From: Microcoleus vaginatus HSN003 | GTDB lineage: Bacteria > Cyanobacteriota > Cyanobacteriia > Cyanobacteriales > Microcoleaceae | Assembly (NCBI RefSeq): GCF_022701255.1 | Contig: NZ_CP031705.1 | Location: 3,410,001-3,474,000, forward strand | Direction: 5' to 3' | DNA: 64,000 nucleotides | Shown: positions 17,218-25,699 of the stretch, piece after piece | How positions within the stretch are numbered: the first letter of the stretch is position 1 | Layout: each line of letters opens with the position of its first letter | Position numbers and translations under genes: made by a program | Notes under the pieces: model-generated | Database searches by the model: none | Seen by the model: the letters and a program-made list of their open reading frames with translations, nothing else | What the model was told of the DNA's origin: nothing

Positions 17218-17877
17218 GTGAATAGCAATCCCCCAGACGGAACATCTGTTAAAAAATACGGCTTAGCGCTGAACACAGCTAGTCGTGAACTCGGTTTAGC
17301 AATCAGCAATTTTGCCGGGGATTCTCGCTGCCAAACTTGGAATTTGGATCGCGATTTAGCAACTCATTTGCATCAGTATTTAGTCGAGTTTATTCAGCCG
17401 CAAACTTGGGGGGATTTGGCTTTTATTGCAGTGGCGAAGGGGCCCGGAGGTTTCACGGGGACTCGGATGGGTATGGTGACGGCGCGGACTTTGGCTCAAC
17501 AGTTGGATATTCCGGTTTTTGCGATTTCAACTTTGGCGGCTGTCGCTTGCAGCAGCAGTAAAAAATCTATCTCAAATCAGGATATGGCGCTGCAAATGCC
17601 TGCACAGCGGGGACAATTGTTTGGGGCGGTTTATTCAATTAACAGTAATTCGGGTTTAACTGAGTTGTTTACCGATACGGTAATGACTCCTGAATCTTGG
17701 CAGGAAAAGTTGGATAATTGGGGGAATTCTTATCAGTTAATTGAAGTGGGTAGCGACTTGGGTTGGTCGGTTTCTAGTGTGTTGGAATTGGCTTATTTGG
17801 AGTGGCAAATGGGAAGTCGTCCTGATTGGTCGGATGCTTTGCCTTTTTACGGGCAACATCCGGTTAAGGGACACTGA
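17218..17877 (+). CDS. tsaB: TsaB, tRNA threonylcarbamoyladenosine (t6A37) complex subunit
   Basis: 219 residues of the ASKHA fold. TsaB dimerises with TsaD and helps place the threonylcarbamoyl group on A37 of ANN-decoding tRNAs. The signature VAKGPGGFTGTRMGM is complete. The N-terminal strand (YGLALNTASRELGLAI) and the length fit. The start is GTG at 17218, two bases after the kinase stop, implying translational coupling with the upstream kinase gene. Confidence 0.92.
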   Translation: MNSNPPDGTSVKKYGLALNTASRELGLAISNFAGDSRCQTWNLDRDLATHLHQYLVEFIQPQTWGDLAFIAVAKGPGGFTGTRMGMVTARTLAQQLDIPVFAISTLAAVACSSSKKSISNQDMALQMPAQRGQLFGAVYSINSNSGLTELFTDTVMTPESWQEKLDNWGNSYQLIEVGSDLGWSVSSVLELAYLEWQMGSRPDWSDALPFYGQHPVKGH

Positions 17878-17902
17878 ATATTGGGCATTGGTAAATTGGT
17901 AA

Positions 17903-18733
17903 TTAGGGATAAGTGATGTTGACTTTTAGCCAATCCAATCCGAGATCCAGGTTGTACGTATCGTTAGTGACTTTTCCGGCATTAGCCACCACAGCCTTTT
18001 GAAGAAGAGATTTTTGCAATGGCATTCTCAGCGGCTCCGCAAAGCTCTGATCGGCAGCAATGTGTACCTCAAATCGATCGGCTTCGTCACTAGGATATGT
18101 TATGGCATATATACCAATCTCACCTGAGACTTGATGAAGTTCTGAGACTAGGGCAGTTGCGGCTTTCCACCATTTGTAAGCGGCCTTGGTTGCCTTAGAA
18201 TTGGTTCCATAAGCATTCCAGATCAGGATGGTTGTGATTGCTGACTGCCTAATCTGACAACACATAATCTTAGCTACGTGGAGATGTTCGTCCAGCGTGA
18301 AGCCATTACGTCGTCTGGGTAGATTGTGTGGTGGATAAAGTCCTCGTGATGGTTGTTGATGAAATTCTTCTCTAAACCCCGCGATAAACTCATTGTTCCA
18401 TTGTTCGGCGAACTCAGTTTGCCCGTAGTAGCATTTTACTGGGTCAATTTCAGGGTTGTAGCCGTTCTTGAAAAGAATGTAATTGTCGGGGACTTCACCA
18501 CAAACGATGTCATCTAGGTTAAACTTAAGCGTTGACAATGCACTTTCAACATTGCAAGCAAGCCTGCTAACTTTTGAGGTTTTGCGGTAGCACCAACTAG
18601 ATACAACACTCAGGCTTAGTGCTTCATCTCTCCGGTGTTTAATGTATAGCCCCAAATGTTTGTGCTGTTCAAAATTGAAGCCGTGATAGATATTGTTTTT
18701 TGAATATTTTTGTCCTGCTTTGATCGTGTTCAT
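17903..18733 (-). CDS. Hypothetical protein, 276 aa, family not recognised
   Basis: I do not recognise a domain. The product is soluble, mixed alpha/beta, with no signal or membrane segment, and is rich in Tyr, His and Trp (for example NIYHGFNFEQHKHLGLY, CYYGQTEFAEQW, AYKWWKAATAL). It contains scattered Cys but no CxxC pairs. HIP1 sites are few and codon usage looks more AT-flat than in the neighbours, so it may be acquired; that is weak evidence. It is convergent with tsaB (26 bp between stops) and upstream of a small zinc-finger gene on the same strand. Start ATG 18733. Confidence 0.6.
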   Translation of the reverse strand: MNTIKAGQKYSKNNIYHGFNFEQHKHLGLYIKHRRDEALSLSVVSSWCYRKTSKVSRLACNVESALSTLKFNLDDIVCGEVPDNYILFKNGYNPEIDPVKCYYGQTEFAEQWNNEFIAGFREEFHQQPSRGLYPPHNLPRRRNGFTLDEHLHVAKIMCCQIRQSAITTILIWNAYGTNSKATKAAYKWWKAATALVSELHQVSGEIGIYAITYPSDEADRFEVHIAADQSFAEPLRMPLQKSLLQKAVVANAGKVTNDTYNLDLGLDWLKVNITYP

Positions 18734-18794
18734 CTCTGTTCAAAATTGCGTTATTTTTTTAACAGCCATAGATTATAACATAAGTTTTCATTTT

Positions 18795-19058
18795 TCATTT
18801 CAGGGCGATACAAACTTCGAGGCAAAAAGTTAATGTTAGGGGGTCTGGGCTTTCGGTTCGCAATCGATCGATCTCAGCTCGATCGCAGCCGCGAGATTCC
18901 ATAAAATCGAGCATCCAGTTCGTTATTGTAGCGAGATCGATGTATTTTGCTCCGAGACAAACAGGGCAAATTTCTGGGCTGAGGGTACCGGTGCCGCCGC
19001 ATTCGGGGCAATCCCAGTGGCTGCTTACGGGATCGGGGGTAGTTAGGATGTTTTTCAT
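18795..19058 (-). CDS. Small DnaJ-type zinc-finger protein, 87 aa
   Basis: Two CPxC pairs, WDCPECGGTGTLSPE (Cys17, Cys20) and ICPVCLGAKY (Cys31, Cys34), form half of a DnaJ-type CxxCxGxG zinc module. The rest (40-87) is alpha-helical and acidic. Similar small proteins with this module exist in cyanobacteria; function unknown, possibly binding a client protein. It is transcribed on the minus strand, about 60 bp upstream of the 276-aa unknown, and divergent from the CHAT gene. Confidence 0.7.
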   Translation of the reverse strand: MKNILTTPDPVSSHWDCPECGGTGTLSPEICPVCLGAKYIDLATITNWMLDFMESRGCDRAEIDRLRTESPDPLTLTFCLEVCIALK

Positions 19059-19208
19059 ACTGGGAAAAAGTACGCGCGGCGTAGCGATCCTGCGGGGAAT
19101 CGCACTACTCGTTCACTCTAGCAAAAATGCCGATTGCCCTTACTTCTTCCTGCCTTTACACTAAGCGAGCTAGTGAGTAAAATTGACAAAAATACAAAAG
19201 GGGTGGCT

Positions 19209-22200
19209 ATGCTCGATCGCACTCAATGGTTTTTGGCTGGTATGTCGATCGCACTTTCGGTTCAGCTAAGTCAGCCAGTTGCAGCAGCCGTGCGAGTTGG
19301 TAAAGTCGTACAAACAGCACAAACTAACAGTAGCGACGCTGCTGAAACAGCTTTAAAGGAAGGGCTGCAACTTTACCAGCAAGGAACGGCGGAAGCTTTA
19401 AGAGGTGGGGTCGTCAAGTTGGAAAAAGCCTTAAAGCTGTATCGGCAAGCAGGCGACACTAGAGGGCAAGCAGTTAGCCTCCTTGGTCTTGGCCAAATCT
19501 ACTCAGACTTGGGAGAGAAACAGAAAGCCTTAGAGTATTTGAGCCAATCCCTTGCCTTGTTTCAGACCGTAGGCGAGCGCGGCGGGGAAGCTATTACCCT
19601 CAACAACATCGGCAATGTCTACTCAGAATTGGGAGAACAACAGAAGGCGCTAGAGTATTTGGGCCAGTCGCTTCCCCTGAGTCGGGCAACAGGCGATCGC
19701 GGCGGGGAAGCTACCACCCTCAACAACATCGGCGGTGTCTACGATGAATTGGGAGAAAAACAGAAGGCGCTAGAGTATTACAGCCAGTCGCTTCCCCTAT
19801 TTCGGGCAGTAGGCGATCGCCGTGGGGAAGGTCGCACCCTCCACAGCATCGGCAGTGTCTACTCAGAATTGGGAGAAAAACAGAAAGCGCTAAAGTATTA
19901 CAGCCAGTCGCTTCCCCTGAGACGGGCAGTAGGCGATCGCGGCGGGGAAGCTACCACCCTCACCAACATCGGCTTAGTCTACTCAGAATTGGGAGAAAAA
20001 CAGAAAGCGCTAGAGTATTACAGCCAGTCGCTTCCCCTGAGACGGGCCGTGGGCGATCGCAGCGGGGAAGCTACCACCCTCAACAACATCGGCAGAGTCT
20101 ACTCAGAATTGGGAGAACAACAGAAAGCGCTAGAGTATTACAGCCAGTCCCTGACACTGAAACGGGCAACAGGCGATCGCAGCGGGGAAGCTACCACCCT
20201 CAACAACATCGGCTTAGTCTACGATGATTTGGGAGAACAACAGAAAGCGCTAGAGTATTACAGCCAGTCGCTTTCCCTGATTCGAGCAGTAGGCGATCGC
20301 CGTGGGGAAGCTATCACCCTCAACAACATCGGCAGTGTCTACTCCGAGTTAGGAGAAAAACAGAAAGCGCTAGAGTATTACAGCCAGTCGCTTCCCCTGA
20401 AACGGGCAGTAGGCGATCGGCGCGGGGAAGCTACCACCCTCAACAACATAGGTCAAGCCTACTCAGATTTGGGAGAAAAACAGAAAGCGCTAGAGTATTA
20501 CAGCCAGTCGCTTTCCCTGATTCGAGCAGTAGGCGATCGCGCTGGGGAAGCTGTCACTCTTTACAGCATGGCTTATGTCAAACGCGCTCAAAACAATCTT
20601 ACCGAAGCCCTCAATGACATTGAATCCTCTCTCAAAATAATCGAAAACCTCCGCACCAAAATAGCCAGCCCAGAACTCCGCAGCTCATACTTTGCCACAG
20701 TCCAAGACTACTACGAATTCTACATCGACTTGTTAATGCAACTGCATAAAACTAATCCTAAATCCGGTTATGATACCAAAGCCTTAGAAGCCAGCGAACG
20801 TTCGAGGGCCCGCAGTCTCCTCGAACTCCTGTTTGAAAGTAACGCCAACATTCGCGAAGGCATTTCCCCCGATTTACTGCAACAAGAAAAGAGCCTGCAA
20901 CAGCAACTCAATGCCATTGAAAAGCAGCGCATCGAAACAATCAGCACCCCCAATCCCAACGCAACTAAAATCGATGAAATCGACAAACAGCGCCTCGCAC
21001 TTTTGCAACAATATCAGCAAATTCAAGCCCAGATTCGTACCGCCAGCCCCCCCTATGCAGCCCTCACCCAACCCCAACCTTTAACACTGCCAGAAATTCA
21101 AAAACAGATTCTCGATGAAAACACGATTTTATTGCAGTATTCCCTCGGCTCATACCGCAGTTATTTGTGGGTTGTGACATCAACAGGACTAACTAGCTAT
21201 GAATTGCCAAAACGCGCAGACATAGAAACAGCAGCCGGAGCTTTCCGCACCGCAGTAACTATTAGCCAAAATTCCAGATATATTCCCCAAAAAGTTGCCG
21301 AAGCAAGTGCAAATCTAAGTCAATTAATTTTACATCCCGCAGCAGCCCAATTAGGAAATAAACGCTTATTAATTGTGCCCGACGGCGTGTTGCACTATAC
21401 CCCTTTTCCCGCATTAACTATTTCCCAAACCAGGGGACAAAATACCAATGTTCCCTTAATTGTCGAACATGAAATTATCACTCTGCCTTCCGCCTCAAGT
21501 CTCGCCATTCTCAGGCAAAATTACGGAGATAGAAAACCACCAAACCAAACTTTAGCAATTTTAGCCGACCCTGTTTTCAGTCCAGACGATGAAAGAGTCA
21601 AAGGACAACTTACCGCAGCAACAACAGAAAAATTAGAAGCAAACAACCTCGGTTTAAATCGCTCGCTTCGTGCTTCCGAGATAAAATGGCCACCCGATCG
21701 TCTACTATTTAGTCGCCAAGAAGCCCAAACAATATCCAGCTTATTTCCCTCAGCTTCTACACATCAAATATTGGATTTTGATGCCAGTCGTACTACTGCT
21801 ACCGATGGAAACTTAGTCAATTATCAAATCATTCACTTCGCTACCCACGGCCTTGCCAACAGTAAAAATCCCGAACTGTCAGGAATGGTGATGTCGATGA
21901 TAGATGACAAGGGCAATCTTGTCAATGGTTTTTTGCGCCTCACCGATATTTTCAACTTGAAACTGGCGGCAAATTTAGTGGTTTTAAGTGCTTGCCAATC
22001 GGGAATGGGACAGAATGTTAAAGGCGAAGGAATGGTGGGATTAACTAGGGGTTTTATGTATGCGGGGGCGCAGCGGGTGGCGGTGAGTTTGTGGAGTGTG
22101 GATGATGAAGGAACGGCTGTGTTAATGCAAAAGTTTTATCAAAAAATGGTGCAACAAAAGTTAGCGCCAGCGGCAGCTTTGAGGGCGGCACAGATGGAAA

Positions 22201-22271
22201 TGATGCAGGAGGAAAAATGGAAATCTCCCTATTATTGGGCGGCTTTTACCTTGCAAGGGGAGTGGAAATAG
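19209..22271 (+). CDS. TPR-CHAT protein (caspase-like protease fold), exported
   Basis: 1020 residues from ATG 19209; the frame extends to 19134 but the signal sequence starts only at [17 protein letters not shown], so I use 19209. A signal peptide (cleavage near AAA, about residue 27) is followed by nine clear 40-residue TPR units of the [24 protein letters not shown] type and one degenerate unit, a helical linker (about 460-620) and a C-terminal CHAT domain (about 690-1020). The catalytic dyad is His880 in HFATHG and Cys929 in [22 protein letters not shown] and SLWSVDD are also typical. CHAT proteins are caspase-like peptidases in bacterial regulated proteolysis or cell death; this one would act outside the cytoplasm. 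Confidence 0.93.
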   Translation: MLDRTQWFLAGMSIALSVQLSQPVAAAVRVGKVVQTAQTNSSDAAETALKEGLQLYQQGTAEALRGGVVKLEKALKLYRQAGDTRGQAVSLLGLGQIYSDLGEKQKALEYLSQSLALFQTVGERGGEAITLNNIGNVYSELGEQQKALEYLGQSLPLSRATGDRGGEATTLNNIGGVYDELGEKQKALEYYSQSLPLFRAVGDRRGEGRTLHSIGSVYSELGEKQKALKYYSQSLPLRRAVGDRGGEATTLTNIGLVYSELGEKQKALEYYSQSLPLRRAVGDRSGEATTLNNIGRVYSELGEQQKALEYYSQSLTLKRATGDRSGEATTLNNIGLVYDDLGEQQKALEYYSQSLSLIRAVGDRRGEAITLNNIGSVYSELGEKQKALEYYSQSLPLKRAVGDRRGEATTLNNIGQAYSDLGEKQKALEYYSQSLSLIRAVGDRAGEAVTLYSMAYVKRAQNNLTEALNDIESSLKIIENLRTKIASPELRSSYFATVQDYYEFYIDLLMQLHKTNPKSGYDTKALEASERSRARSLLELLFESNANIREGISPDLLQQEKSLQQQLNAIEKQRIETISTPNPNATKIDEIDKQRLALLQQYQQIQAQIRTASPPYAALTQPQPLTLPEIQKQILDENTILLQYSLGSYRSYLWVVTSTGLTSYELPKRADIETAAGAFRTAVTISQNSRYIPQKVAEASANLSQLILHPAAAQLGNKRLLIVPDGVLHYTPFPALTISQTRGQNTNVPLIVEHEIITLPSASSLAILRQNYGDRKPPNQTLAILADPVFSPDDERVKGQLTAATTEKLEANNLGLNRSLRASEIKWPPDRLLFSRQEAQTISSLFPSASTHQILDFDASRTTATDGNLVNYQIIHFATHGLANSKNPELSGMVMSMIDDKGNLVNGFLRLTDIFNLKLAANLVVLSACQSGMGQNVKGEGMVGLTRGFMYAGAQRVAVSLWSVDDEGTAVLMQKFYQKMVQQKLAPAAALRAAQMEMMQEEKWKSPYYWAAFTLQGEWK
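19450..20590 (+). repeat. 120-bp tandem repeats coding for TPR units
   Basis: About nine copies of a 120-bp unit, in frame (40 codons). Adjacent units are very similar at the DNA level, including silent sites: GGCGATCGC, GGGGAAGCTA and CAGAAAGCGCTAGAGTATTA recur in almost every unit. That points to recent expansion or gene conversion; repeat number is likely variable between strains. Confidence 0.9.
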
Positions 22272-22327
22272 AGAGAACACTTTTGCTGGTAAGTAAGTAC
22301 ATAGCCCTTGTAGGGACACGGCAATGC

Positions 22328-22468
22328 CCATTGGTGTCAACTTAACGTTAAATCGGTAGTCCGACAGTCCGACAGTCCGATAGTCCGATAGCCCGATAGT
22401 CCGATAGCCCGACAGTCCGACAGGGAATGAATTCCCTGTCTAATAGCTAAAGTCCTCTTCAGAGGACT
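22328..22468 (+). repeat. Left arm of a long inverted repeat around the IS630 nest
   Basis: Begins CCATTGGTGTCAACTTA (22328-22344) and ends with the hairpin AGTCCTCTTCAGAGGACT (22451-22468), preceded by TCTAATAGCTAA. The same landmarks in reverse order and orientation occur at 23908-24010. In the middle is an octanucleotide array (22358-22423). Confidence 0.8.
22358..22423 (+). repeat. Octanucleotide tandem array AGTCCGAC
   Basis: About eight units of AGTCCGAC with variants AGTCCGAT and AGCCCGAT. A shorter relative (GGCGGACT twice) occupies the equivalent place in the right arm near 23955-23970. Confidence 0.9.
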
Positions 22469-22480
22469 AATACCAATTTC

Positions 22481-23056
22481 CTAAATATTTGCTACAGATA
22501 GCCCATTTAATATGAATGGATATCCAGTCAAAGAAGCAATCACTTCGTTAGTCAGCTTTTTTAACTCTTTTTGCAGAGCCTCTCTCAATTCTTCTATGCC
22601 ATCAAATCTCAACCATTTCAATTGTTCCTTGATATACCCCCACAGCCTTTCTATGGGATTTACTTCCGGACTATAGGCCGGCTGAAATAGTAAAATCACG
22701 TTTTCTGGTATATTTAGATTCAATGAACTATGAAATCCTCCATTGTCTAGTTGGATGATATGCAAATCAAGAGGATAAGCAGCCGCAAATAGCTCTAAAA
22801 ACTTCTCAAAACACACTGTGTCTAGATGCGTAAATTCATAAAAGAATCCCGCTCCTGTTTGAGGCTCTACTACTCCATATAACCACAGATATATAAAGTC
22901 CCATTGCACTTTTCCGTGAGGCTTAATTCCTTGGCCAGTTAATTTCCTTCTTTGAATTGTATGTAGCCCCATTCGACTTTCGTCTTGACTCCAATAGCGA
23001 ATTTTAGACCACTGCTTTAAAAAGCTCTCACTTTGACTCAGGCTGGCTTTTATCAA
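22481..23056 (-). CDS. IS630 transposase, catalytic (DDE) half
   Basis: 191 residues from a TTG at 23056. It carries the DDE triad of the IS630 family: Asp in WSQDESRMGLH, Asp in IIQLDNGGFHSS and Glu in SPEVNPIERLWGYIK. It has no good initiation signal and overlaps the upstream ORF by 4 bp (TTGA), so it is most likely made by -1 frameshifting from the HTH half at the A8 run on the coding strand (plus-strand T run 23066-23073), which would give EEFKKKLPSLIKAS across the joint. Termini intact, so the element may be active. Confidence 0.9.
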   Translation of the reverse strand: MIKASLSQSESFLKQWSKIRYWSQDESRMGLHTIQRRKLTGQGIKPHGKVQWDFIYLWLYGVVEPQTGAGFFYEFTHLDTVCFEKFLELFAAAYPLDLHIIQLDNGGFHSSLNLNIPENVILLFQPAYSPEVNPIERLWGYIKEQLKWLRFDGIEELREALQKELKKLTNEVIASLTGYPFILNGLSVANI

Positions 23057-23550
23057 GGATGGTAGTTTTTTTTAAATTCTTCTACTGCACCTTTTTTCTG
23101 TTTTTCGCTCACGGGACGTGGCACTTTAAATTTCCCTTTGAGCCGATATCTTGCCCACTGATGTACTGTCCGATATGCCACTTTTACTTCACAGCAGCTT
23201 GTCAACCATTGATGTACTTCTTTGTAGCTACTGAATCCTTCTGGCTCTTGCAATTCCTTTGATAATCTCTCTATAGTTTCGGGATTCATTATTCTTGGTC
23301 TTCCCGAACGTGGTTTCTGAAATAATAATTCTTCTATTCCCCCCGCTCGATAGCTAGACAACCATCTTTGTATTGTGGTACGATGTTTTCCTAACCGCAC
23401 AGCAGCCGATAATACGGTTTCTACAGTTTGGGTCTTGAGCCAATACAGGACTTGCAGTTTTTCGTGGCGAGTCGCATCTTTCTCTTTCCTCAGAAGAGCT
23501 TTCAGTTCTTCTTCTGTTTCCCTAATTTCAATCTTGACAACTCCTGACAT
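23053..23550 (-). CDS. IS630 transposase, DNA-binding (HTH) half
   Basis: 165 residues. Helix-turn-helix segments bind the terminal repeats: a first HTH in VLSAAVRLGKHRTTIQRWLSSY and a second in the region GFSSYKEVHQWL...VAYRTVHQWAR, with the linker QKPRSGRPRI typical of IS630 and Tc1-like proteins. The frame ends just after a run of eight A (FKKNYHP, stop), the likely slip site into the DDE half. Without frameshifting this product may act as an inhibitor of transposition; inference. Confidence 0.88.
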   Translation of the reverse strand: MSGVVKIEIRETEEELKALLRKEKDATRHEKLQVLYWLKTQTVETVLSAAVRLGKHRTTIQRWLSSYRAGGIEELLFQKPRSGRPRIMNPETIERLSKELQEPEGFSSYKEVHQWLTSCCEVKVAYRTVHQWARYRLKGKFKVPRPVSEKQKKGAVEEFKKNYHP

Positions 23551-23630
23551 TTTTCTTCCTTATATTTGGGTACTAATTCACCAAAGGTACACCTAATAAC
23601 TGTAGCACTATTTTAGGAAATTGGTATAAT

Positions 23631-23752
23631 AGACCTCTTGCAAAAATCCTTTTCATCAATTGATGGGACGGGCAAGATGCCCATCCCACAAGAGTTATTT
23701 TTTCTTGTGGGATGGGCATCTTGCCCGTCCTAATTATTTTTGCAAGAGGTCT
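23631..23752. repeat. 122-bp near-perfect palindromic element (MITE-like), REP family copy 3
   Basis: Outer arms AGACCTCTTGCAAAAAT (23631-23647) and ATTTTTGCAAGAGGTCT (ending 23752) enclose two inner hairpins GGGACGGGCAAGATGCCCATCCC and GGGATGGGCATCTTGCCCGTCC joined by CACAAGAG...CTTGTGG. The inner part is the double-hairpin repeat also found at three other sites; here it is embedded in a second, longer inverted repeat. It begins 4 bp after the IS target TA. Confidence 0.9.
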
Positions 23753-23770
23753 AAGGAGTTTAAAGATTCG

Positions 23771-23890
23771 GCGTTGCTGGGCATTGCTGAATACAGGTAG
23801 GAATTCCGATTTCCCAATTGCTATAAAACAAGTATGGTCAGTTTTATAACATCAAGCGAAAAGTTGATTCCTACCGTGAATCAGCAACGT
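23771..23890. repeat. About 120-bp inverted-repeat element (MITE-like)
   Basis: GCGTTGCTG...AGGTAGGAAT at the left pairs imperfectly with ATTCCTAC...CAGCAACG at the right (to about 23889). No coding capacity. Lies between the palindromic element and the right arm of the outer inverted repeat. Confidence 0.65.
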
Positions 23891-23907
23891 CAAAAATTCT
23901 TCTTCTC

Positions 23908-24010
23908 AGTCCTCTTCAGAGGACTTTAGCTATTAGACAGGGGTTTCAACCCCTGGCGGACTGGCGGACTAACGGGTGGGCGGGCTGACAGCTTAAGTTG
24001 ACACCAATGG
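23908..24010 (-). repeat. Right arm of the long inverted repeat around the IS630 nest
   Basis: AGTCCTCTTCAGAGGACT (23908-23925), TTAGCTATTAGACAGG, a hairpin GGGGTTTCAACCCC, GGCGGACT repeats and finally TAAGTTGACACCAATGG (23994-24010). This is the left arm's layout inverted, with diverged middle sequence. Confidence 0.8.
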
Positions 24011-24020
24011 CCGAAGAGCC

Positions 24021-24089
24021 CGGAACGGGCATATTGCCCGTTCCACAAAAGAATGAGTTTTCTTGTGGGGTGGGCATCTTGCCCGCCCA
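24021..24089. repeat. Double-hairpin REP-like repeat, copy 4
   Basis: CGGAACGGGCATATTGCCCG-type hairpin (24021-24044) and GGGTGGGCATCTTGCCCGCCC (about 24068-24088), with CACAAAAGA and TCTTGTGG between them. It ends 10 bp from the stop of the SDR gene and might serve as its terminator. Confidence 0.75.
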
Positions 24090-24098
24090 TAAAAAAGT

Positions 24099-24920
24099 TT
24101 ATCGCCCGCTAGCTAAAGCCTCCCGCAATTTGCGGCCGCGCGATTTATCCCGAAGTTCGGGAGTTGCCATCCGCAACACAAAATCCAGCAACCAAGGCGC
24201 AATTCGGTGACACCAAACTGCTAGATGACTTTGGTATCCTACCAAGATTTCCGGCGCATCTTTGTGCAATCCCGCGACAAGTGCTAGGGCAACTTTTTCG
24301 GGAGTTGTGGGCACTACCCAGCGAAATTGTTCCAAGTCTCGCACCATGTCGGTATCTGTTAGAGATGGCAGCAAAGCTGTGACTCGAACATTGTACTGAG
24401 TTAACTCGCTGCGTAAAGCTTGGGTGAATCCCAAAATCGCAAATTTGGTTGCAGAATAAGTCGCCATTGTGGGCGCAGCAATTTTTCCCATTAAGCTCGA
24501 AACATTGACGATGGTTCCCTCTTTTTGAGTCGCCATTCGCCTCGCTACTAAGCGGGTAATTGTGTAGGTACCGAGCAGATTTAAGGCGATTTCTTCCTCG
24601 ATTAATGGCAGCGGGGAACGCAAGAAAGATGCTTGGTGGGCGACGCCTGCACAGTTGACTAGCAGGTGAATCGGGCCGCTATCTCGCCAAGCTTGGGCGA
24701 TCGCAATATTCACCGCTACTGACTGAGTTAAATCCAAAGCTAACGGCACTACTTCTGTGCCAAAAAGATCGATTTCCTCTGCCAGTTCAATTAATTGCCT
24801 GCGGTTGCGCGCCACAATCAACAAACGTTTGACTCCTTGTCTCGCTAATTCCAGGGCGATCGATCGCCCAATTCCGCGCGAAGCTCCTGTAACAAGAGCT
24901 GTTTTTCCTTGAAGTTGCAT
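24099..24920 (-). CDS. Short-chain dehydrogenase/reductase (SDR)
   Basis: 273 residues with a Rossmann fold: TGASRGIG (11-18) binds the NAD(P) phosphates, NCAGVAHQ corresponds to NNAG, VNVSSLMGKI holds the catalytic Ser, and YSATKFA the Tyr-x-x-x-Lys pair. The C-terminus carries an extra basic tail (RDKSRGRKLREALASGR). VARNRRQ after strand two favours NADPH. The substrate cannot be inferred; long-chain ketone or 3-oxoacyl substrates are common for this subgroup. Confidence 0.9.
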   Translation of the reverse strand: MQLQGKTALVTGASRGIGRSIALELARQGVKRLLIVARNRRQLIELAEEIDLFGTEVVPLALDLTQSVAVNIAIAQAWRDSGPIHLLVNCAGVAHQASFLRSPLPLIEEEIALNLLGTYTITRLVARRMATQKEGTIVNVSSLMGKIAAPTMATYSATKFAILGFTQALRSELTQYNVRVTALLPSLTDTDMVRDLEQFRWVVPTTPEKVALALVAGLHKDAPEILVGYQSHLAVWCHRIAPWLLDFVLRMATPELRDKSRGRKLREALASGR

Positions 24921-25255
24921 AATAGATTAAACCTTTTGGTAGATGCTCACTGCGGCACGGAGTTATGAGTTGTGAGTTGTGAATTATTAGTTATGAGTTG
25001 AATGTTTTGGCGGTAACAACTCATAATTCATAATTGTTGAAAAGGCTATCGGGTTTCGATAGACCTGATTTACTTGTGGGGTTAACTCAAAACTAAAAAC
25101 TTTTGAATCGCTAACGTGCGCGTGAGTTGAACTAAACTTGTGGTTTGCCAGAAATCAGTCAAATATCTGGTCTTTTAACCTCATTCCAGCAGACAAAGCT
25201 GAGATGAGAAAACCGAGTCGGAAATCATGACCAAGCGGGCTTTATTACCGCTTTT
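24921..25255. other. Intergenic DNA with short GAGTTGT/ATTAGTTA repeats
   Basis: About 24963-25030 holds GTGAGTTGTGAATTATTAG-like near-period-7 words and their inverted counterparts (CAACTCATAATTCATAATTG). No gene seen. It leads into the 63-bp repeat array. Confidence 0.6.
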
Positions 25256-25545
25256 TCTTCAGTTCGCGGAGGCGGACTTTGCCTGTGTAGCCGCGAATAA
25301 ACTCGCCGGGATTGGTTTTCTTCAGTCCGCCTTCGCGGACTTTGCCTGTGTAGCCGCGAATAAATTCGCCGGGGATTGGTTTTCTTCAGTCCGTGGAGGC
25401 GGACTTTGCCTGTGTAGCCACGAATTCATTCGCCGGGAATATTCGCCGGGATTGGTTATTGGCCAGGGCTTAATTACCCCTCTTTTTTTAGTCCGCAGAG
25501 GCAGACTATATCCTGTGCAACCGCGACTTAAAATCGCCGGGGATT
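25256..25545 (+). repeat. 63-bp tandem repeat array, four units
   Basis: Units of about 63 bp begin TTCTTCAGTCCGCGGAGGCG, contain a self-complementary AGTCCGC..GCGGACT hairpin, GCCTGTGTAGCCGCGAAT and CGCCGGG(G)ATTGG. Units at about 25256, 25319 and 25383 are close; the fourth at about 25487 is diverged. The third unit has an extra partial CGCCGGG copy. An open frame of 114 codons through the array is a by-product of the repeats, and I do not call it. Confidence 0.88.
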
Positions 25546-25699
25546 CGTGCGAATTTGCACAGGATAATTGAGCAATGCAGATTATCAATTCCACACCTCC
25601 TAGATATGAGAATTTCCTATCTACACACACCTTAACAACTTGACAGAGAAGCGGCAACAATTTTTAATAAATCTTCCGCAACACTTCTTTACAATTTTC

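Larger units (their letters stand above)
22473..23624 (-). mobile_element. Complete IS630-family insertion sequence (about 1.15 kb)
   Basis: Terminal inverted repeats are CCAATTTCCTAAATATTTGC... at the left and, reversed, CCAATTTCCTAAAATAGTGC... at the right (through 23600), both ending in GCTACAG. They are bounded by TA (22471-22472 and 23625-23626), the target duplication expected for IS630/Tc1-mariner elements. The interior holds two overlapping minus-strand ORFs that together make one transposase. Confidence 0.92.

Noticed and set aside
19450..20590. 120-bp repeats as a CRISPR or minisatellite outside genes
   Set aside because: The repeats are in frame and encode TPR units with the expected 40-residue period.
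22358..22423. Octanucleotide array as a possible CRISPR
   Set aside because: Units are directly adjacent with no spacers and there are no cas genes nearby.
25227..25571. 114-codon frame through the 63-bp repeat array
   Set aside because: Repeats in frame by chance (63 is divisible by 3); the translation has no known fold and the unit contains self-complementary DNA.
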